Both the position numbers and the translations under genes were made by a program. The notes beneath the pieces are model-generated. The model made no database searches and had not been told where the DNA came from. It saw only the letters and a program-made list of their open reading frames with translations. Shown one piece after another: positions 1 to 8,229 of a DNA stretch of 64,000 nt. The stretch comes from Variovorax sp. PBS-H4 (GTDB lineage: Bacteria > Pseudomonadota > Gammaproteobacteria > Burkholderiales > Burkholderiaceae_C): positions 6,256,001-6,320,000 of the forward strand of contig NZ_LR594675.1 of assembly GCF_901827205.1 (NCBI RefSeq). Direction: 5' to 3'. Position 1 is the stretch's first letter; each line of letters opens with the position of its first letter.

Positions 1-2811
1 GGCGCCCACGCCGGGCACTTCGTTGCAGCAGGCCTCGATCTCGCCCGGCTCGATGCGATAGCCGCGCACCTTGACCTGGTGGTCGATGCGGCCCTGGTGT
101 TCGAGCAAGCCATCGTTGCGCCAGCGGCCGCGGTCTCCGCTGCGGTACAGCCGGCCGCCGGTGCTCGAAGCGGGATCGGGGACGAAGGACTGCTGCGTCA
201 GCTCCGGCCGGCCAAAGTAGCCCATGGCAAGGCCCGCGCCGCCGATGCAGATTTCGCCGGGCACGCCGATGGGGCACCGGCGGCCCTGGGCGTCGATGAT
301 CCACACACTGGTGTTCGCGATCGGCCGGCCGATCGAGATGCCGTTGCGCGCGAGCTGCGCATCGTCCACGCGCCACGCCGTGGAGTACACGGTGGTTTCA
401 GTGGGCCCGTACATGTTCCAGAGCTCGCCGCAGCGCGTGTTGAGCGCCAGGGCCAGGTCGCGCGGCAGCGGTTCGCCGCCCGTGATGGCCTTCAACCCGG
501 GCCCGCCTTGCCATTGCGCATCGAGCAGCAGGCGCCAGGCGGTCGGCGTGGCCTGCAACACCGTGACCTGTTCGCGTTCGATCAGCTGGCGGTAGGCCTG
601 GCCATCCTTGGCCGTCTCGCGCGAGACCAGCACGATCTCCGCGCCGACTTCGAGCGGGAGGATCAGCTCCATCACCGCGATGTCGAAGCTCAGCGTGGTC
701 GCCGCCGCGACGCGGTCCTCGGGGCCGATGCGCAGCGTCTCGCGCATGCTCTGGAGCAGGTTGGCCACCGCAGCGTGCGCGATGCCCACGCCCTTGGGCT
801 TGCCCGTCGAGCCCGAGGTGTAGATGAGGATGGCCATGTCGCCGGCCTGCGCGTCCTGCGGGCCGGCGGCGAGCGGCGTGGAGGGCGCGTCCAGCCATTC
901 GGCGTCCTTGTCCAGCCAGAGCACCTGCGCGTCGCCGTCCTCGCACCAGGCGCTCGGCGCATGAACGATGCCGGACGTGGTGATCAGCAAGCCGAGCCGC
1001 GCATCATCTGCCTGGTAGTCGAGGCGCGCCTTCGGAAAGTCCGGGTCCAGCGGCACGTAGGCTGCGCCGCATTTGAGCACGGCCAGCAGGGCCACCAGCA
1101 TGTCTGCGTTCCGCTCCAGGCACACGCCGATGCGTTCGCCGCGGCCCATGCCCCGGGCCCGCAGCGCATGCGCCAGCCGGTTGGCGCGCGCGTCCAGTTC
1201 GGCGTAGGTCCACTGCCGCCCTTCGTGCCGCAGCGCGGGGCGTTCGGGCTGCGCCGCCGCCGTCCGCTCGAAGCCTGCATGGACAAGACCGCCGCGCGAG
1301 GGCGCCGTGGGCGCAGGCTGAAAAGCGAGGAGGCGCGCTTCCTCGGTGGCGCTGAGGAGGTCGACGCCTCCGAGCGCCGTCCCGGGCTCGCGCACGGCAG
1401 CCTTCAGCAGGCCTTCGTACATGCCCATCCAGCGGGTGATGGTCTCGTCGTCGAACAGGTCGACGTTGTATTGCACTTCCCACTGCATGCCGCCCGCGAC
1501 GGGCGTGAGGTTGAGGAAGAGCTCGAAGTTCTCATAGGCGCGCGGGATGCTGCGCAGCTGCGCCTGCAGGCCGGGGAACTCGCCTGCGGCGCGCTCGGTG
1601 CTGGCGTCGACGTTGAAGAGCACGCTCACCAGCGGCAGGCGGCTCGGATCGCGCGGCACCACCAGCTTCTTGAGGAGCGTGCCGTAGGTGAGGTTCTGGT
1701 GCTCGAAGGCATCGAGCAGCAGGCCTCGGCTCTGGCTGGCCAGCTCGGACAGCGGCGTGGCGGCATTCACCGCGACCCGCAGCGGCAGGAGGTTGGCGCA
1801 GTGCCCGACGAGCCGGGGCATGTCGCTGGCGAGCTGGCCGGCGGCGGCGATGCCGATGACCAGGTCTTCCTGGCCGGTCAGGCGATGCAGCAGGCCGGCG
1901 AAGGCGCCGAAGAGCGCGGCGTAGAGGCTGGCGCTCGATCCGGCGGCCAGCTTGCGAACGCCCTCGACCAGCTCGGCGCCGAGCAGGCCGTCGATCCGGC
2001 GCGACCGGAAGGTCCGCACCGCGGGACGAGGCCGGTCGAGCGGCAGCTCCAGCACCGGCGCACTGCCGCCGGCGAAGCGGCCCAGCCAGTAGTCGATGTG
2101 GGCCTGCATGCGCGGGCTCGCTGCTTCGTCGGCTTCCCACTGCGCATAGTCCGCGTATCGAGGTGCGGGCTCCGGCGGCGGGTGCATGCCTTGTTCATGC
2201 GCGTACAGCTCGCCGAGCTCGGTGCAGATCACGCCCAGGGACCAGCCGTCGCACACGGCGTGGTGAGCGCTGATCAGGAGCGTGTGGTCTTCGGGGCCGG
2301 TGCCATAGAGGCTCATGCGCAGCAGCGGGCCCTGCTCCAGGATGAAGCGCTCGTGCACGGCCGAGTCGAAGGCCCTCGCCAGCAGCTGCTGCTGTTCGGC
2401 CGCGTCGGCCTTCGAGAGATCGATGCGTTGCAGCGCGTAGGGCTCAGGCCGCGCAATGAAGAGCTGCGTGCCGTCCGGCGAGAAGGTTGCGCGAAGGCAG
2501 TCGTGGCGTGCCACCATGCGGCCGACGGCGCGTGCCAGGGCCGCATCGTCGAGCGGGCCCACGAGCCGCAGCGCGCTGGCTTCGTTGTACGCCAGCGCTG
2601 CCTCGTCGCTCAGGCGATCGCCGAGCCAGACTTCGCGCTGTGCTTCAGTGGTGGGAATGATCCGCTCGACCTCGCCGAAGGCGAAGGGGTCGAAAGCGCC
2701 AGTGTCCGGCGCTCCGGCCCCCTGGCGTGCAGCCGCCAGCGGACCGTCCGAGTGGGACTGGGCTGCCGGAGCGGTGTAATAGTTTGAAAGACTCCGCATC
2801 GGCAGCAGCAT
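1..2811 (-). CDS. Nonribosomal peptide synthetase, N-terminal condensation and adenylation domains (partial)
   Basis: This is the beginning of a multidomain peptide synthetase that runs off the left edge; 937 residues are visible. The reading frame stays open from an ATG at 2811 (another in-frame ATG at 2799) to base 1. A condensation domain occupies about residues 45-480, opening with IIPTTEAQREVW and carrying the catalytic HHAVCDG motif near residue 183. An adenylation domain follows from about residue 505, with YTSGSTGKPKG near 664, the NMYGPTE motif near 801, and the late YRSGD and GRIDHQVKVRGYRIE motifs. The binding-pocket code read by eye is roughly DIMQIGMVY-K, which resembles glycine-type codes more than bulky ones, but that is uncertain. 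A condensation domain at the extreme N-terminus suggests either an acyl starter unit or a downstream module taking its substrate from another synthetase. The thiolation domain must lie beyond the edge. Confidence 0.93.
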   Translation of the reverse strand, partial: MLLPMRSLSNYYTAPAAQSHSDGPLAAARQGAGAPDTGAFDPFAFGEVERIIPTTEAQREVWLGDRLSDEAALAYNEASALRLVGPLDDAALARAVGRMVARHDCLRATFSPDGTQLFIARPEPYALQRIDLSKADAAEQQQLLARAFDSAVHERFILEQGPLLRMSLYGTGPEDHTLLISAHHAVCDGWSLGVICTELGELYAHEQGMHPPPEPAPRYADYAQWEADEAASPRMQAHIDYWLGRFAGGSAPVLELPLDRPRPAVRTFRSRRIDGLLGAELVEGVRKLAAGSSASLYAALFGAFAGLLHRLTGQEDLVIGIAAAGQLASDMPRLVGHCANLLPLRVAVNAATPLSELASQSRGLLLDAFEHQNLTYGTLLKKLVVPRDPSRLPLVSVLFNVDASTERAAGEFPGLQAQLRSIPRAYENFELFLNLTPVAGGMQWEVQYNVDLFDDETITRWMGMYEGLLKAAVREPGTALGGVDLLSATEEARLLAFQPAPTAPSRGGLVHAGFERTAAAQPERPALRHEGRQWTYAELDARANRLAHALRARGMGRGERIGVCLERNADMLVALLAVLKCGAAYVPLDPDFPKARLDYQADDARLGLLITTSGIVHAPSAWCEDGDAQVLWLDKDAEWLDAPSTPLAAGPQDAQAGDMAILIYTSGSTGKPKGVGIAHAAVANLLQSMRETLRIGPEDRVAAATTLSFDIAVMELILPLEVGAEIVLVSRETAKDGQAYRQLIEREQVTVLQATPTAWRLLLDAQWQGGPGLKAITGGEPLPRDLALALNTRCGELWNMYGPTETTVYSTAWRVDDAQLARNGISIGRPIANTSVWIIDAQGRRCPIGVPGEICIGGAGLAMGYFGRPELTQQSFVPDPASSTGGRLYRSGDRGRWRNDGLLEHQGRIDHQVKVRGYRIEPGEIEACCNEVPGVGA

Positions 2812-2895
2812 CACGGCTGAGCTGAACACTCCGTGTCAGACAGCGGCGCATGGCCCTGAGAGCCGGCGGGCCGGTCGGGGCCTTCGGACAGCTCT

Positions 2896-3891
2896 TTACG
2901 CGCGGTCGTGGGCGGTTGTCCAACCGGAACGCAGCTTCGCGGGCATGCCGGCCGGACTCGGGCGACCGGGGGGTCGCGGCGCACCGGCCCGGAGCCGGCG
3001 CACGGCCGCCGGCTCTGCTTCCAACCGCTTGATGGCGGTCGCGCTGGATGCCGGCTGGCTGTCATGGGGCACCACCAGGACATCGCTGTCGCGGCCGTAG
3101 TCGAGCACGCGCTGAGCGACGCTTCCGAAGAGGAAGTCCGAAAACGCCGATGCAGGATGCTTCCCCACCACGACCAGTTCGGCACCGCCGCGCTGCTGTT
3201 GCACGAGCACTTGTCGCGCCGGGTCGCCATGTCCGATGGCGGAGAGCACACGATTGCGGCGCGCGTCGTAGGAGTCGGTCAGCCAGAACATGCGGTCCTG
3301 CGCGTAGCGACGGCACTGTTCCCGGTACACCTTGATGGCGTGCTCCGAGACTTCCGCGTAGCGAAGCTTGTCCTCGTTGGCGGTGCTGACGGCATGGAAC
3401 AGCGCCACCTCGGCCTGCTGATTGAGGGCAAAGCCAAGATCCACCAGGGTGCGCGATGCGTCCGTGAAGTCGACCGCCACGACCAGGCTGCGATAAGGCG
3501 CTTCGGCTGGGCGCCGCACCACGAGAACCGGCCGCTGGCAGCGTCGGAGCACGGCTTCGACGGGCTGCCCTGCCAGGAAGGCGCGAACGCCCCGGGCCCG
3601 CGCCGTACCCCACACCAGCAGGTCGGCACTGCGCGCGGATGCCAGGACGTCATCGAGCGAGAACGCGAGTTGACTCACCGCGCGCACGCGGATCCCGTGG
3701 CGCTGATGAAGTTGCAGCGCATGGTGCGCCAGCCGGCACGCCGCATCGGGCGGCGGCGGCTCGCCGGGGTAGGCCACGCAAAGGAGCTTGAGCGTCGCAC
3801 CGTGCTCGGCGGAAAGATGCCCGGCGCGAGCGAGGGCGTGATCGCCTTGCTTGGAAAAATCGGTGACGGCGAGGATGGAGTGAGGGGTCAT
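2896..3891 (-). CDS. Tandem-domain universal stress protein (UspA family)
   Basis: A cytosolic stress protein of 331 residues with two Usp folds in tandem. The first domain starts at HSILAVTDFSKQGDHAL and runs to about residue 135; the second starts at YRSLVVAVDFTDASRTLVDLGFAL. The second domain keeps the nucleotide-site-like stretch VVVGKHPASAFSDFLFGS, where a glycine is followed about a dozen residues later by Gly-Ser, so ATP binding is plausible in that half. The C-terminal 50 residues are rich in Ala, Arg and Pro and are unlike the fold. The gene stands alone between the synthetase and a channel gene. Family role is tolerance of starvation or oxidative stress; no specific partner can be read from context. 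Confidence 0.9.
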   Translation of the reverse strand: MTPHSILAVTDFSKQGDHALARAGHLSAEHGATLKLLCVAYPGEPPPPDAACRLAHHALQLHQRHGIRVRAVSQLAFSLDDVLASARSADLLVWGTARARGVRAFLAGQPVEAVLRRCQRPVLVVRRPAEAPYRSLVVAVDFTDASRTLVDLGFALNQQAEVALFHAVSTANEDKLRYAEVSEHAIKVYREQCRRYAQDRMFWLTDSYDARRNRVLSAIGHGDPARQVLVQQQRGGAELVVVGKHPASAFSDFLFGSVAQRVLDYGRDSDVLVVPHDSQPASSATAIKRLEAEPAAVRRLRAGAPRPPGRPSPAGMPAKLRSGWTTAHDRA

Positions 3892-4109
3892 GGCAAATCA
3901 CTTTCGCAATGGCTGGCCAGGCGCAAGCGTCGACGGCGTCGACGCGCGCAACTGCGGCATACGAGGAAGGGGCTCGCGTTCGAGCAGCGGGTGTGGCAAC
4001 GACGTCGCGCCGTCGCCTGGACGGACGCGTTCAAACGCAGTCGCCGTCGCGCGGGGCTTTGTGCCCGGCGGTGAATGGTTGCGCTAAGGGGAGGAGCGGA
4101 CCGCCGGGC

Positions 4110-4226
4110 TCAGGAGAGTGCGCGCGTCGAGGGCCGAGGCGCCTTCTTTGCAACCGCACGTGCATAGGTCGCAGCGAGAAGCAGTGCGGCCAGGGCAACG
4201 TGGGTGCAAACAAGGGTGGTGGTCAT
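4110..4226 (-). CDS. Possible 38-residue hydrophobic small protein
   Basis: The 472-base stretch between the stress protein and the channel gene (3892-4363) holds no recognised gene. The only candidate is this short frame, MTTTLVCTHVALAALLLAAT followed by a basic tail. It has one hydrophobic segment of about 15 residues, like a signal peptide or single membrane helix. No good ribosome binding site precedes the ATG at 4226. It could equally be chance in GC-rich DNA. The rest of the stretch shows no repeat, hairpin or RNA signature that I can support. Confidence 0.2.
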   Translation of the reverse strand: MTTTLVCTHVALAALLLAATYARAVAKKAPRPSTRALS

Positions 4227-4363
4227 GACACCGAGTCTATGCACAGAGCATTGCAGGGGCAACCAATGGCCTCAAGCTTCTTGCCAGATTGAAATGCCCG
4301 CATGCAGGGTCGCGCAATGTCGGGTTGCGCCGTGACGCTGCTCTTTCAATGATCGGCAGTGGG

Positions 4364-5419
4364 TCAGCCGTGCTCATCGTCGCGCGGCGCGAGGACCGTG
4401 CTGCCCGTGCCGAGATGCCGGGCAAGCGCCTCGATGCAGCAGATGCGCTTGCGCCTCTCCTCGGCGAAGGCTTGCAGGTCCGTGGTTCGCAGTGCATAGC
4501 CGGCCTGGCTCAGCCGTTGGGTCACCTGCGCCATGTCCGCGGCGGTAGCCGCGGGGGCGACCGGGGCAAGGTGCAGCAGCCTCGCCAGCTCGCGTGCCAG
4601 CGCCTCGCCTTCCTGGCGCGCCAGAACGGCCGGGCCGCGCAGGTCCGGGACGGCCAGCAGGTGTTCGGCCATGAGCGCGAAGTCGACCACGGCCCCCAAG
4701 GTCGCAGGCCAGCCGGAGCCCACGCCCGCGCTGCGAAAGTAGATGAGTGAAGGGTGAGAGGCGTGGCTCTGCAGGACCGCGGCACACCAGTCCCTGGCGC
4801 TTCGCAGCAGCGATGCGAGTTCGTCGCGGCACCCGAGCTCTGCGTAGCGCTCGAGCAGCACCACGGCAGAAGGCGGATGCCCGGCGGCCGTGATCAGCTT
4901 CACGATGCCCACGTCCCGCGCGGCGATGTTCGCCTGCACTTGCAGCAGATAGGTCACGGCCATGGTCATCACGGCGAGCCCGCAGAAGCCCCCGACCACG
5001 CCGAGCACCGACGCCAGCCCGGTGGGGTTGGACGTGCCGAACCCGACCGTCGTGAGCGCCGTGCCCGCGAGGTAGAGCGCCTCGCCGAAGGACCGCGCAG
5101 GCGGGTCGAACGAATCCCGCTCCGCGTGCGTCATCAATCCGAAGCCGAGCACGAGCAGCGCCATCCAGGCAACGAAGCTGGCGAGCAGCACCAGCGGCGC
5201 GAAGCTCAGGCCCACGCCGCCTGGAAACATGCGTCGTTGCGCGGGCAGCGCAAGGTCGACGAGCCGGCGCGACATCCTCAGTGGCCCGCGCGCCTCGCCG
5301 GGTACCACCACGGTGTCGAAGACGTCCCGCAGCGCGATCCAGACGATGGCGAGGCCGGCAAGGAATTCCAAGGTTTCTAGGGCCACGGCTGCTTTCGGCT
5401 TGGCTGGCGAAGCTTGCAC
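4364..5419 (-). CDS. Two-transmembrane potassium channel family protein
   Basis: An inner-membrane protein of 351 residues. The selectivity-filter motif is seen as LTTVGFGTSNP at about residues 121-131, placed between two hydrophobic helices (about 70-100 and 135-160), the arrangement of two-helix potassium channels. A further hydrophobic helix near residues 15-35 precedes it. The C-terminal 190 residues are soluble, helical and without a recognisable RCK nucleotide-binding motif, so gating input is unknown. The start is a GTG preceded by a GGGGGTGA stretch. It ends close to the stress-protein side of a 472-base gap and follows the LysR gene on the same strand by 72 bases, with no evident operon. 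Ion identity is inferred from the TVGFG filter only. Confidence 0.8.
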   Translation of the reverse strand: MQASPAKPKAAVALETLEFLAGLAIVWIALRDVFDTVVVPGEARGPLRMSRRLVDLALPAQRRMFPGGVGLSFAPLVLLASFVAWMALLVLGFGLMTHAERDSFDPPARSFGEALYLAGTALTTVGFGTSNPTGLASVLGVVGGFCGLAVMTMAVTYLLQVQANIAARDVGIVKLITAAGHPPSAVVLLERYAELGCRDELASLLRSARDWCAAVLQSHASHPSLIYFRSAGVGSGWPATLGAVVDFALMAEHLLAVPDLRGPAVLARQEGEALARELARLLHLAPVAPAATAADMAQVTQRLSQAGYALRTTDLQAFAEERRKRICCIEALARHLGTGSTVLAPRDDEHG

Positions 5420-5491
5420 CCTCGTTCACCCCCGGCCTCAGCGGTGCAGGAAAGCGGGTCGCCCTCGCGTTGGACGCGGCCTACGCCGGTT

Positions 5492-6400
5492 TCAGCCAGG
5501 CCCTTCGTGCCGCAGGCTGTTGCCCAGTGCCGTCTTGCGCAGGATCACCGCGAAGGACTGCACGGCCGCGGGCTTGCCCTCCCCCAGCCGCCACAGGATG
5601 CCGGGCGTCCGCACCGGCGTCGGGCTTTCCAGCGGGATCATCTTCAGCCCCGCCATGGCCTCGGGCACGGCGTTGATGGCCACGATCGATCCGATCATCG
5701 TGCGCGCCACCAGCGCGAGCATGGGTGCGACGGTCGACATTTCGGCGACCACGGTCGGCTCGGCCCCGCAGGCGCGGAAGCACTCGTCGAGCATGGTGCG
5801 GGTCGAGAAGCTGGAGGCCACGAGCACCAGGTCCTGCCGGTGCAGCTCCACCATGCGGATGCGCTTGCGGTTGGCGAGCGGATGGGCGGTGGACACGACG
5901 AGCACCATCTCCTCGTTGTAGAGCGGCTCGAACCACAGGCCGGTCGGGTCTTGCGGCCGGTAGGAAATGCCGAGGTCGAGCTCGCCCGCCTCGAGCCGCG
6001 TGGCAATCACCTCGGCGGCCAGCTCCTCGACGCTGATGCGCACCGTGGGATGGCGCGCGAGGAACTGCGCCACGCACTCGGGGATGAGGCCGATGTTGAA
6101 GGTGTGCGTGGCGCCGATGCGCACCTTGCCGGTGAGGTTGCCGGCGCCGGGCTTCAGCAGCGCCACGCCCTGGTCCACCTCCTTCAGGGCGCGCGAGGCA
6201 AAGCCGCGCAGCAACTCGCCCGCTTCGGTGGTCACCACCTTCTTGCCGATGCGCTCGAAGAGAGGCTGGCCCAGTTCGTCTTCCAGCTGCTTGATCTGGT
6301 GGGACAGGGTCGACTGGGTCACGTGCACGCGTTCGGCCGCGCGCGTGAAGCTCAGGCAATCGGCCAGGGCCACGAAATAGCGTAGATGCCGCATCTCCAT
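5492..6400 (-). CDS. LysR-type transcriptional regulator of the ring-cleavage operon
   Basis: A DNA-binding activator of 302 residues with the classical N-terminal winged helix-turn-helix (MEMRHLRYFVALADCLSF to about residue 60) and a C-terminal effector-binding domain. The frame extends further upstream, but the ATG at 6400 has an AGGGG ribosome site five bases away and matches the usual family start, so it is preferred. It is transcribed divergently from the dioxygenase operon, with 109 bases between the two starts that contain a LysR-type dyad. By the usual logic of this family it should activate the operon in response to an aromatic substrate or a ring-cleavage intermediate, and repress itself. 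Confidence 0.93.
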   Translation of the reverse strand: MEMRHLRYFVALADCLSFTRAAERVHVTQSTLSHQIKQLEDELGQPLFERIGKKVVTTEAGELLRGFASRALKEVDQGVALLKPGAGNLTGKVRIGATHTFNIGLIPECVAQFLARHPTVRISVEELAAEVIATRLEAGELDLGISYRPQDPTGLWFEPLYNEEMVLVVSTAHPLANRKRIRMVELHRQDLVLVASSFSTRTMLDECFRACGAEPTVVAEMSTVAPMLALVARTMIGSIVAINAVPEAMAGLKMIPLESPTPVRTPGILWRLGEGKPAAVQSFAVILRKTALGNSLRHEGPG

Positions 6401-6417
6401 GAAAACCCCTGCAATTG

Positions 6418-6432
6418 ATCGATGCCATCGAT
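6418..6432. promoter_or_regulatory. Putative LysR operator (T-N11-A dyad)
   Basis: The sequence ATCGATGCCATCGAT is a near-perfect dyad containing T-N11-A, the core of LysR-type boxes. It lies in the divergent region, 18 bases from the regulator start and 78 bases before the dioxygenase start. A second partial dyad, GATGA at 6430-6434 and TCATC at 6448-6452, adjoins it and could be the activation half-site. Confidence 0.5.
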
Positions 6433-6509
6433 GATATCCATGGAAATTCATCATTTGCCGCCGCCTGCTGTGCGTCCTATCGTCCGCCGCACAGACAGGA
6501 GACAAGGCC

Positions 6510-7394
6510 ATGGCCGACTACAACCAGGACAGCATCACCCAGGACGTGCTCGACGCCTTCGCGAAAACGCCCGACCCTCGCCTGCGCGAGCTCATGACCG
6601 CGCTGGTGAAGCACATCCACGCGTACGTGCGCGAGGTGGACCTGAAACCCGGCGAATGGCTGGCGGCAATGAAGTTCCTGGAGGCGACGGGGCAGATCTC
6701 GACCGACAAGCGCCCGGAGTTCATCCTGCTGTCGGACACGCTGGGCCTGTCGATGATGGTGGTGGCGCTCGAGCAGGCGCGCGCCAGCGGCGGCGCGCAG
6801 GGCGCGACCGAGGCGACCGAAGCCACGGTCGAAGGGCCGTTCTACTGGGCCGGCGCGCCCGACGTGCCGCTGGGTGCGGACATCAGCGGCAGCGCGCGCG
6901 GCGAGCCGACCTTCTATATGGGGCGCGTGACCGACGTGCACGGCAAGCCGCTGGAAGGCGCGGTGCTCGACGTGTGGTCGGGCGACGGCGAGGGCAAGTA
7001 CGACGTGCAGCTGAGCACCGAGCCCTCGATGGCGGCGCGCGGGCGCCTGCGCACCGATGCACAGGGCCGCTACTGGTTCTGGTCGATCCGGCCTGCCTAC
7101 TACCCGATTCCCGACGATGGCCCGGTGGGGCAGATGATGCATGCGACCGAGCGCAGCATCTTCCGCCCGGGCCACATCCACCTCATGGTGTCGGCGCCGG
7201 GCCATGCGCCGCTGACGACGCAGGTCTTCGTCGGCGGCAGCCCGTACATCGACCAGGACGCGGTGTTCGGCAAGCGCGACAGCCTGGTCGTCGACTTCGA
7301 GAAGCACGCGCCGGGCAAGGCGGTGGACGGCCGCGAGATGCAGGTGCCCTACTACTCCGCCAGCTTCGACGTCAGGCTTGCACCCGCGGCCTGA
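6510..7394 (+). CDS. Intradiol ring-cleavage dioxygenase (catechol/hydroxyquinol 1,2-dioxygenase type)
   Basis: A cytosolic non-haem Fe(III) enzyme of 294 residues that splits a dihydroxylated aromatic ring between the two hydroxyls. An N-terminal helical dimerisation region (about 1-100) precedes the beta-sandwich. All four iron ligands are identifiable: Tyr164 in GEGKYDVQ, Tyr198 in YYPIPDDGPVG, and His222/His224 in FRPGHIHLMV, at spacing and positions almost identical to catechol 1,2-dioxygenase. The ATVEGPFYWAGAP stretch resembles hydroxyquinol dioxygenases, so that substrate is slightly favoured, but specificity is not decided by sequence. It is the first gene of the operon and the target of the divergent LysR. 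There is no muconate cycloisomerase or maleylacetate reductase nearby, so the ring-cleavage product appears to be handled by the CoA transferase and lyase genes that follow. Confidence 0.9.
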   Translation: MADYNQDSITQDVLDAFAKTPDPRLRELMTALVKHIHAYVREVDLKPGEWLAAMKFLEATGQISTDKRPEFILLSDTLGLSMMVVALEQARASGGAQGATEATEATVEGPFYWAGAPDVPLGADISGSARGEPTFYMGRVTDVHGKPLEGAVLDVWSGDGEGKYDVQLSTEPSMAARGRLRTDAQGRYWFWSIRPAYYPIPDDGPVGQMMHATERSIFRPGHIHLMVSAPGHAPLTTQVFVGGSPYIDQDAVFGKRDSLVVDFEKHAPGKAVDGREMQVPYYSASFDVRLAPAA

Positions 7395-7422
7395 ACCCCT
7401 TTTTTCTTTTGCAAGGACCCTC

Positions 7423-8229
7423 ATGAAGATCGGCAAGGCCACCGTGCCGCGCACGGCCATCTGCACCTCGGACGAACACACCATCGTGATCCGCGGGCGC
7501 GATCTCTCGAAGGAGCTGATCGGCAAGATCTCCTTCGTCGACCACTTCTTCCTGCTGCTGACGGGCCAGATGCCGACGCCGGGGCAGGCCGCGGTGCTGA
7601 ACGCCACGCTGGTCGCGATTGCCGAGCACGGGCTGGTGCCCAGCGTGCAGGCCGCGCGCATGACCTTCGCCGCGGCACCCGACGCGATGCAGGGCGCGGT
7701 GGCGGCGGGCATCCTGGGCTGCGGCTCGGTGGTGCTGGGCTCGTCGGAGACGGCAGGGCGCATGTACGTGGAGATCGATGCCAGGCTGCAGGCCGGCACC
7801 GCGCTGGACGAGGCGGCGCGCTCGGTCATGCAGGCATGGCGCGCCGCCGGGCGCTCCATTCCGGGCTACGGCCATCCGCTGCACAAGGAGCGCGACGCGC
7901 GCGTCGGCGCGCTGTTCGATGCGGCCAGGGCAGCGGGCACGAGCCTGCGCTTCGTCGAGATCGCCGAAGCCTGTGAGCGGCTCCTGCCCGACGTGCTGGG
8001 CAAGCCGCTCAAGCTGAACGTATCGGGCGCGATCCCCGCGGTGCTGCTGGGCGCGGGCTTCCCGGTCGAAGGGCTCAAGGGCGTGCCGATGCTGGCGCGC
8101 ACCGCGGGGCTGATCGCGCACATGGTGGAGGAAATCCGCCAGCCCATCGGCTTCGCGCTGTCTTACCAGGCGACGCGCGAAATGGAATACGACGGCGTTG
8201 TGCCCGCGGGCTTCGGGAAGCACGAATGA
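7423..8229 (+). CDS. Citrate-synthase-fold protein, citryl-CoA lyase-like
   Basis: A 268-residue protein of the short citrate synthase/citryl-CoA lyase superfamily, probably making or breaking a C-C bond next to a CoA thioester. The start at 7423 follows AAGGA with six bases of spacing. The GYGHPLH motif (His151) matches the conserved second histidine of citrate synthase. Two other superfamily signatures look altered: the NVD aspartate is replaced in KLNVSGAIPAV (Ser201), and the earlier histidine region reads GCGSVVLGSSETAG with no histidine. The reaction may therefore differ from citrate cleavage. It sits between the dioxygenase and a CoA transferase with which it shares an ATGA overlap, so a CoA ester of the ring-cleavage product is the likely substrate. 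It could alternatively be a CoA-ester hydrolase or a different aldol lyase. Confidence 0.75.
   Translation: MKIGKATVPRTAICTSDEHTIVIRGRDLSKELIGKISFVDHFFLLLTGQMPTPGQAAVLNATLVAIAEHGLVPSVQAARMTFAAAPDAMQGAVAAGILGCGSVVLGSSETAGRMYVEIDARLQAGTALDEAARSVMQAWRAAGRSIPGYGHPLHKERDARVGALFDAARAAGTSLRFVEIAEACERLLPDVLGKPLKLNVSGAIPAVLLGAGFPVEGLKGVPMLARTAGLIAHMVEEIRQPIGFALSYQATREMEYDGVVPAGFGKHE

Noticed and set aside
79..2787. Long plus-strand open frame of 902 codons
   Set aside because: It is the antisense of the peptide synthetase; its translation is Arg/Ala/His-rich with no domain, whereas the minus strand has all condensation and adenylation motifs.
6430..6452. GATGA/TCATC dyad near the dioxygenase promoter as an independent operator
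   Set aside because: Arms are only five bases; it is noted as a possible half-site of the LysR region, not as a separate feature.
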